Source: JAVBMU01 sp031551755 (lineage in GTDB: Bacteria; Actinomycetota; Actinomycetes; Actinomycetales; Cellulomonadaceae). Taken from it: 54,495 nucleotides of DNA. A program made the position numbers and the translations under genes. The notes under the pieces were generated by a model. The model was not told the origin of the DNA, searched no databases, and saw only the letters and a program-made list of their open reading frames with translations. The number at the start of each line of letters is the position of its first letter. The stretch's first letter is position 1. Shown here in pieces: positions 52,526-54,495 of this stretch. The stretch is from the NCBI GenBank assembly GCA_031551755.1, contig JAVBNE010000018.1:1-54495 (forward strand), in the 5' to 3' direction.

Positions 52526-53086
52526 CTACAGGTTGCAGCCGTAGTCATCTTCCAGGTACCCGAATTTTGCCCCAGGATCCACGGGGTCCTTGTTAGTATG
52601 CGGGCTAGTCAGCTCAATAGTCACCCACTGCGCCTGGGGAGGCGACTTTGTGCCGTAGGTAACTATCATGCTCCAAGTACCTAGGTCATCGGTCTTGGAG
52701 AACGGAAATTCCGGGCGGCCAGGCCAGGGGTCTCTGGGCGCCCATCCATTGGCTCGAAGAACTGTCGCCATTCGCTCGGCGAGTTCCTTGGTCGTGGTCG
52801 GCTCATCAAACGAAAGAGAAACACGTCCGTCGGCTTGGACCCACCACGGGGGGTCGCCCTGCCCGAAGAAGTCAACATCACCCTCCCGAGGCTCGACAGC
52901 CCAAGCGGTCTCTTGTGCAAGGCTCAAGCCTTCCGCTTCCCCGAGGAACTGTGGACCTATTTCGCAGGCTCGTGCTGCTAATTGTTCAAGGCTCACGCCG
53001 TCGTCCTTTCCACATCCGCCAAGGGCAGCTGTCAGTAGTGCCAACGCGAGGGCGCAGGCCAGTCTCAGTGTGCGGGACTGTTTCAT
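52526..53086 (-). CDS. Array lipoprotein 1 (subtype A)
   Basis: 186 residues from ATG 53086, which shares a base with the hydrolase stop (TAATG). Lipobox LGGC, then GKDDGVSLEQLAARACEIG. Motifs GDVDFFGQGDPPWWVQADG, PWPGRPEFPFSKTDDLG and SPHTNKDPVDPGAKFGYLED. Tight coupling to the hydrolase gene means they are made in step, as toxin and immunity genes often are. Confidence 0.83.
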   Translation of the reverse strand: MKQSRTLRLACALALALLTAALGGCGKDDGVSLEQLAARACEIGPQFLGEAEGLSLAQETAWAVEPREGDVDFFGQGDPPWWVQADGRVSLSFDEPTTTKELAERMATVLRANGWAPRDPWPGRPEFPFSKTDDLGTWSMIVTYGTKSPPQAQWVTIELTSPHTNKDPVDPGAKFGYLEDDYGCNL

Positions 53087-54417
53087 TACTCGACCTCGAT
53101 GTAGTGGGGGGTGTAGCCGGGTCGGTCGTTGCCGTCGGTCAGGACAGGGAACCATTTGGGTCCGTAGTCGAAGACTCGCACTGGTTCGTAGCCGTCTGGC
53201 GCCCAGATTTCTACCCGGTCCCCGACCATGACCCCGATGATGTTCCGAAACGACGTGGAGGTCTTCTCGTAGACGGTGGAGTGGCTCGTGTTCCAGCCAG
53301 TGTCATCCACCTGACCCTTGGAGTGATCGTTGACATCCAACCAGCCAGTCTCCAGGCGGGTGACCCCCGGGGTGTCCAAAGGTGAGGTCCCATGACCCAA
53401 GGGCGGACCCAACTCAAGGTTCTGGATGCGGCCGACGATCCCGTCATGACGGGCCATCAACGCATAATGCGGGACATCCTTGGTATACGGGAACTCATCA
53501 ATCCCCCGGATACCGTTACCCAACCCGGCACTGGAGACATACATGATCCGGTCCGCCCGCAACCCCACACTCTCCGCCGTGGAAACCACTGTCCCACCGT
53601 AGGAATGCCCCTCCACCGTCAACGTGGACCCCGGGTGGACATCGATCGCCGCAGCAAAGTCCCGCAACCGTGGCGCCATGAGCTGGGCATAAAGCGGCGA
53701 AGCAGCATCAGCCAACTGCGGAAGCCTGCCATCCGCCCACACCACCGTGGCACTCGCAGCAAACTTGTTCGCGGCTACGTACATGTCGGTGGCCCGGTTA
53801 TTCGGATTGGTGAAGTTATCAATCCGAGTCCCAGTCCCTGGCACGTGTACGACCACGTTCTTCATCCAGGCTGGGATATCCCCGTGCTCGTCATAAGCCC
53901 CGTGGTAAATCCCGATCGCCTCCCGCGACGGATCGAAAACCACCACCTCCTGACCCCGCCGAACATGAGGATCCCCAGCTTCGTCGAACAACCAGAGTCG
54001 TTCAGCACGAATGGGGTTGTCGGCTTGGGGGTCTTCGAGGAGGTTCTCCAGCAATCGGATCCGGTTACGCAGGTCCGCGCGTTGACCTGCGACCTGGCCC
54101 GCTTGAGCGGCTTTGAGCCCGTACGTGTCATAAGACAGGTCCACCACCGGCAACGCGTCCAGCTCAGCTTGGAGTCGTTTGATCTCAGCACGGATATTCG
54201 CCCGGTTCGCCACCGCCCGGAACATCAACGGAACCCCGTCCAGGTTGCCCATGATCATCGGATCAGCCTTGATCAACCGGTCCCGATCACCCGGCGAAAG
54301 CGTGTCCCACACCGCCCGCACCGCCTGCGCATCCGGCAACCGAGCCAAAGCAGCCTGAACCGCCCTGGGTTTGATGCCGTTCCTTTCTGAGTCGCCGACC
54401 AGGAAGGATGGGCTCAT
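53086..54417 (-). CDS. DUF1023-type alpha/beta hydrolase, 5' end replaced by IS
   Basis: The native coding part runs 53086-54355. Upstream of that the frame continues into the IS terminus, where ATG 54417 could start a 443-residue fusion. A coiled-coil region with the DUF1023-typical WDTLSPGDRDRLIKADP and MGNLDGVP comes first. The alpha/beta-hydrolase domain follows, with nucleophile elbow GHSYGG (Ser at about 272) and a later HGTSPL region. The missing N-terminus in relatives is a helical WXG/LXG-like export domain. No signal peptide is present. Likely a lipase or esterase, export-competent only if intact. Confidence 0.78.
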   Translation of the reverse strand: MSPSFLVGDSERNGIKPRAVQAALARLPDAQAVRAVWDTLSPGDRDRLIKADPMIMGNLDGVPLMFRAVANRANIRAEIKRLQAELDALPVVDLSYDTYGLKAAQAGQVAGQRADLRNRIRLLENLLEDPQADNPIRAERLWLFDEAGDPHVRRGQEVVVFDPSREAIGIYHGAYDEHGDIPAWMKNVVVHVPGTGTRIDNFTNPNNRATDMYVAANKFAASATVVWADGRLPQLADAASPLYAQLMAPRLRDFAAAIDVHPGSTLTVEGHSYGGTVVSTAESVGLRADRIMYVSSAGLGNGIRGIDEFPYTKDVPHYALMARHDGIVGRIQNLELGPPLGHGTSPLDTPGVTRLETGWLDVNDHSKGQVDDTGWNTSHSTVYEKTSTSFRNIIGVMVGDRVEIWAPDGYEPVRVFDYGPKWFPVLTDGNDRPGYTPHYIEVE

Positions 54418-54495
54418 GCCCAAGAAGATCGATCCGGGGATCAAGGCGCGTGCTGTGCGTCTGGTGTCCGACCACCTCGGGGAGTACTCGTCGTT
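54356..54495 (+). mobile_element. Left end of an IS3-family element (second contig edge)
   Basis: Identical in inverted orientation to 1-140, starting with TGAACC. It interrupts the hydrolase gene. Because both contig edges show the same IS end, these are two separate copies pointing outward, not one element on a circle. Confidence 0.75.
54416..54495 (+). CDS. IS3-family transposase OrfA, N-terminal fragment
   Basis: ATG 54416 begins the same MPKKIDPGIKARAVRLV reading frame as at the other end and runs off the contig. Confidence 0.7.
   Translation, partial: MPKKIDPGIKARAVRLVSDHLGEYSS

Larger units (their letters stand above)
49810..53086 (-). repeat. Tandem lipoprotein array, two copies of a ~1.94-kb block
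   Basis: Four lipoprotein genes or relics start at 53086, 52278, 51141 and 50336. Spacings are 808, 1137 and 805 bp. First-to-third is 1945 bp and second-to-fourth 1942 bp. Signal peptides and the intervening 3' hydrolase pieces are nearly identical between units, while the mature lipoprotein parts differ more. Genes 1 and 3 share one subtype and genes 2 and 4 another. Hence an initial duplication of the lipoprotein plus hydrolase 3' end was followed by duplication of the pair. Confidence 0.8.

Noticed and set aside
49810..53086. CRISPR or other short spaced repeats in the array
   Set aside because: Repeat units are about 0.8-1.9 kb gene duplications, not short repeats with spacers.
1..54495. 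Circular plasmid or phage genome suggested by identical ends
   Set aside because: The ends are inverted, not direct, repeats, and the content includes rpsF-ssb-rpsR-rplI and dnaB, so this is a chromosomal contig broken at IS copies.

Overview
The window is one high-GC actinobacterial (Actinomycetota) contig. Evidence includes strong GC3 bias, many GTG starts, the rpsF-ssb-rpsR-rplI block, and families typical of actinobacteria such as DUF1269, DUF6325, a DUF7144-like membrane protein and EspC-like T7SS substrates. A MATE gene lying between rplI and dnaB hints at Micrococcales, but that is only an inference. Both contig ends stop inside the same end of one IS3-family element. The first 141 bases are the reverse complement of the last 141, so the contig is bounded by two outward-reading IS copies.

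Layout. 0-0.5 kb: IS end abutting an EspC/WXG100-like gene. 0.7-2.6 kb: SDF-family symporter behind a Cys-Cys leader peptide, which suggests cystine uptake. 2.7-6.6 kb: minus-strand export operon (secreted peptide gene broken by a 5-bp duplication, lipoprotein, peptidoglycan-binding adaptor, ABC ATPase, FtsX-like permease). 6.7-10.7 kb: lipoprotein PBP, MalY/PatB-type C-S lyase and an unknown gene. 11-17.4 kb: GAF/SpoIIE phosphatase with a kinase-like domain, two DUF1269 paralogues around an AI-2E transporter, and a 5'-3' exonuclease. 17.4-20 kb: a second ABC exporter operon. 20.4-26 kb: VOC protein, endonuclease IV, M15 peptidase lipoprotein, Na+/H+ antiporter and macrodomain protein. 26.2-28 kb: sortase-anchored surface protein. 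28.4-39.7 kb: small stress or membrane genes, MntH with a palindromic operator, ArsR-SulP pair, MMPL transporter with a divergent TetR gene, and an FNT channel. 39.8-43.9 kb: eroded accessory zone (conjugation-type secreted-protein operon, AAA/DUF4143 relic, frameshifted Fic gene, RhuM relic). 43.9-49.5 kb: dnaB carrying a class 3 intein, a cluster of DnaA-box-like sequences, MATE, rplI, rpsR, ssb, rpsF.

49.8-54.4 kb is the most unusual part. A DUF1023-type alpha/beta hydrolase gene, cut at its 5' end by the IS, is followed by four tandem lipoprotein genes. These alternate between two subtypes (A-B-A-B). Each later lipoprotein gene is preceded by a copy of only the 3' end of the hydrolase gene. 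The four genes are two copies of a block of about 1.94 kb, and an IS256-family remnant lies inside. The arrangement resembles an exported lipase-type effector with a stack of membrane-anchored, immunity-like lipoproteins. The EspC-like gene at the other contig end would fit a type VII secretion context. The functional reading is inference; the repeat architecture is directly visible.
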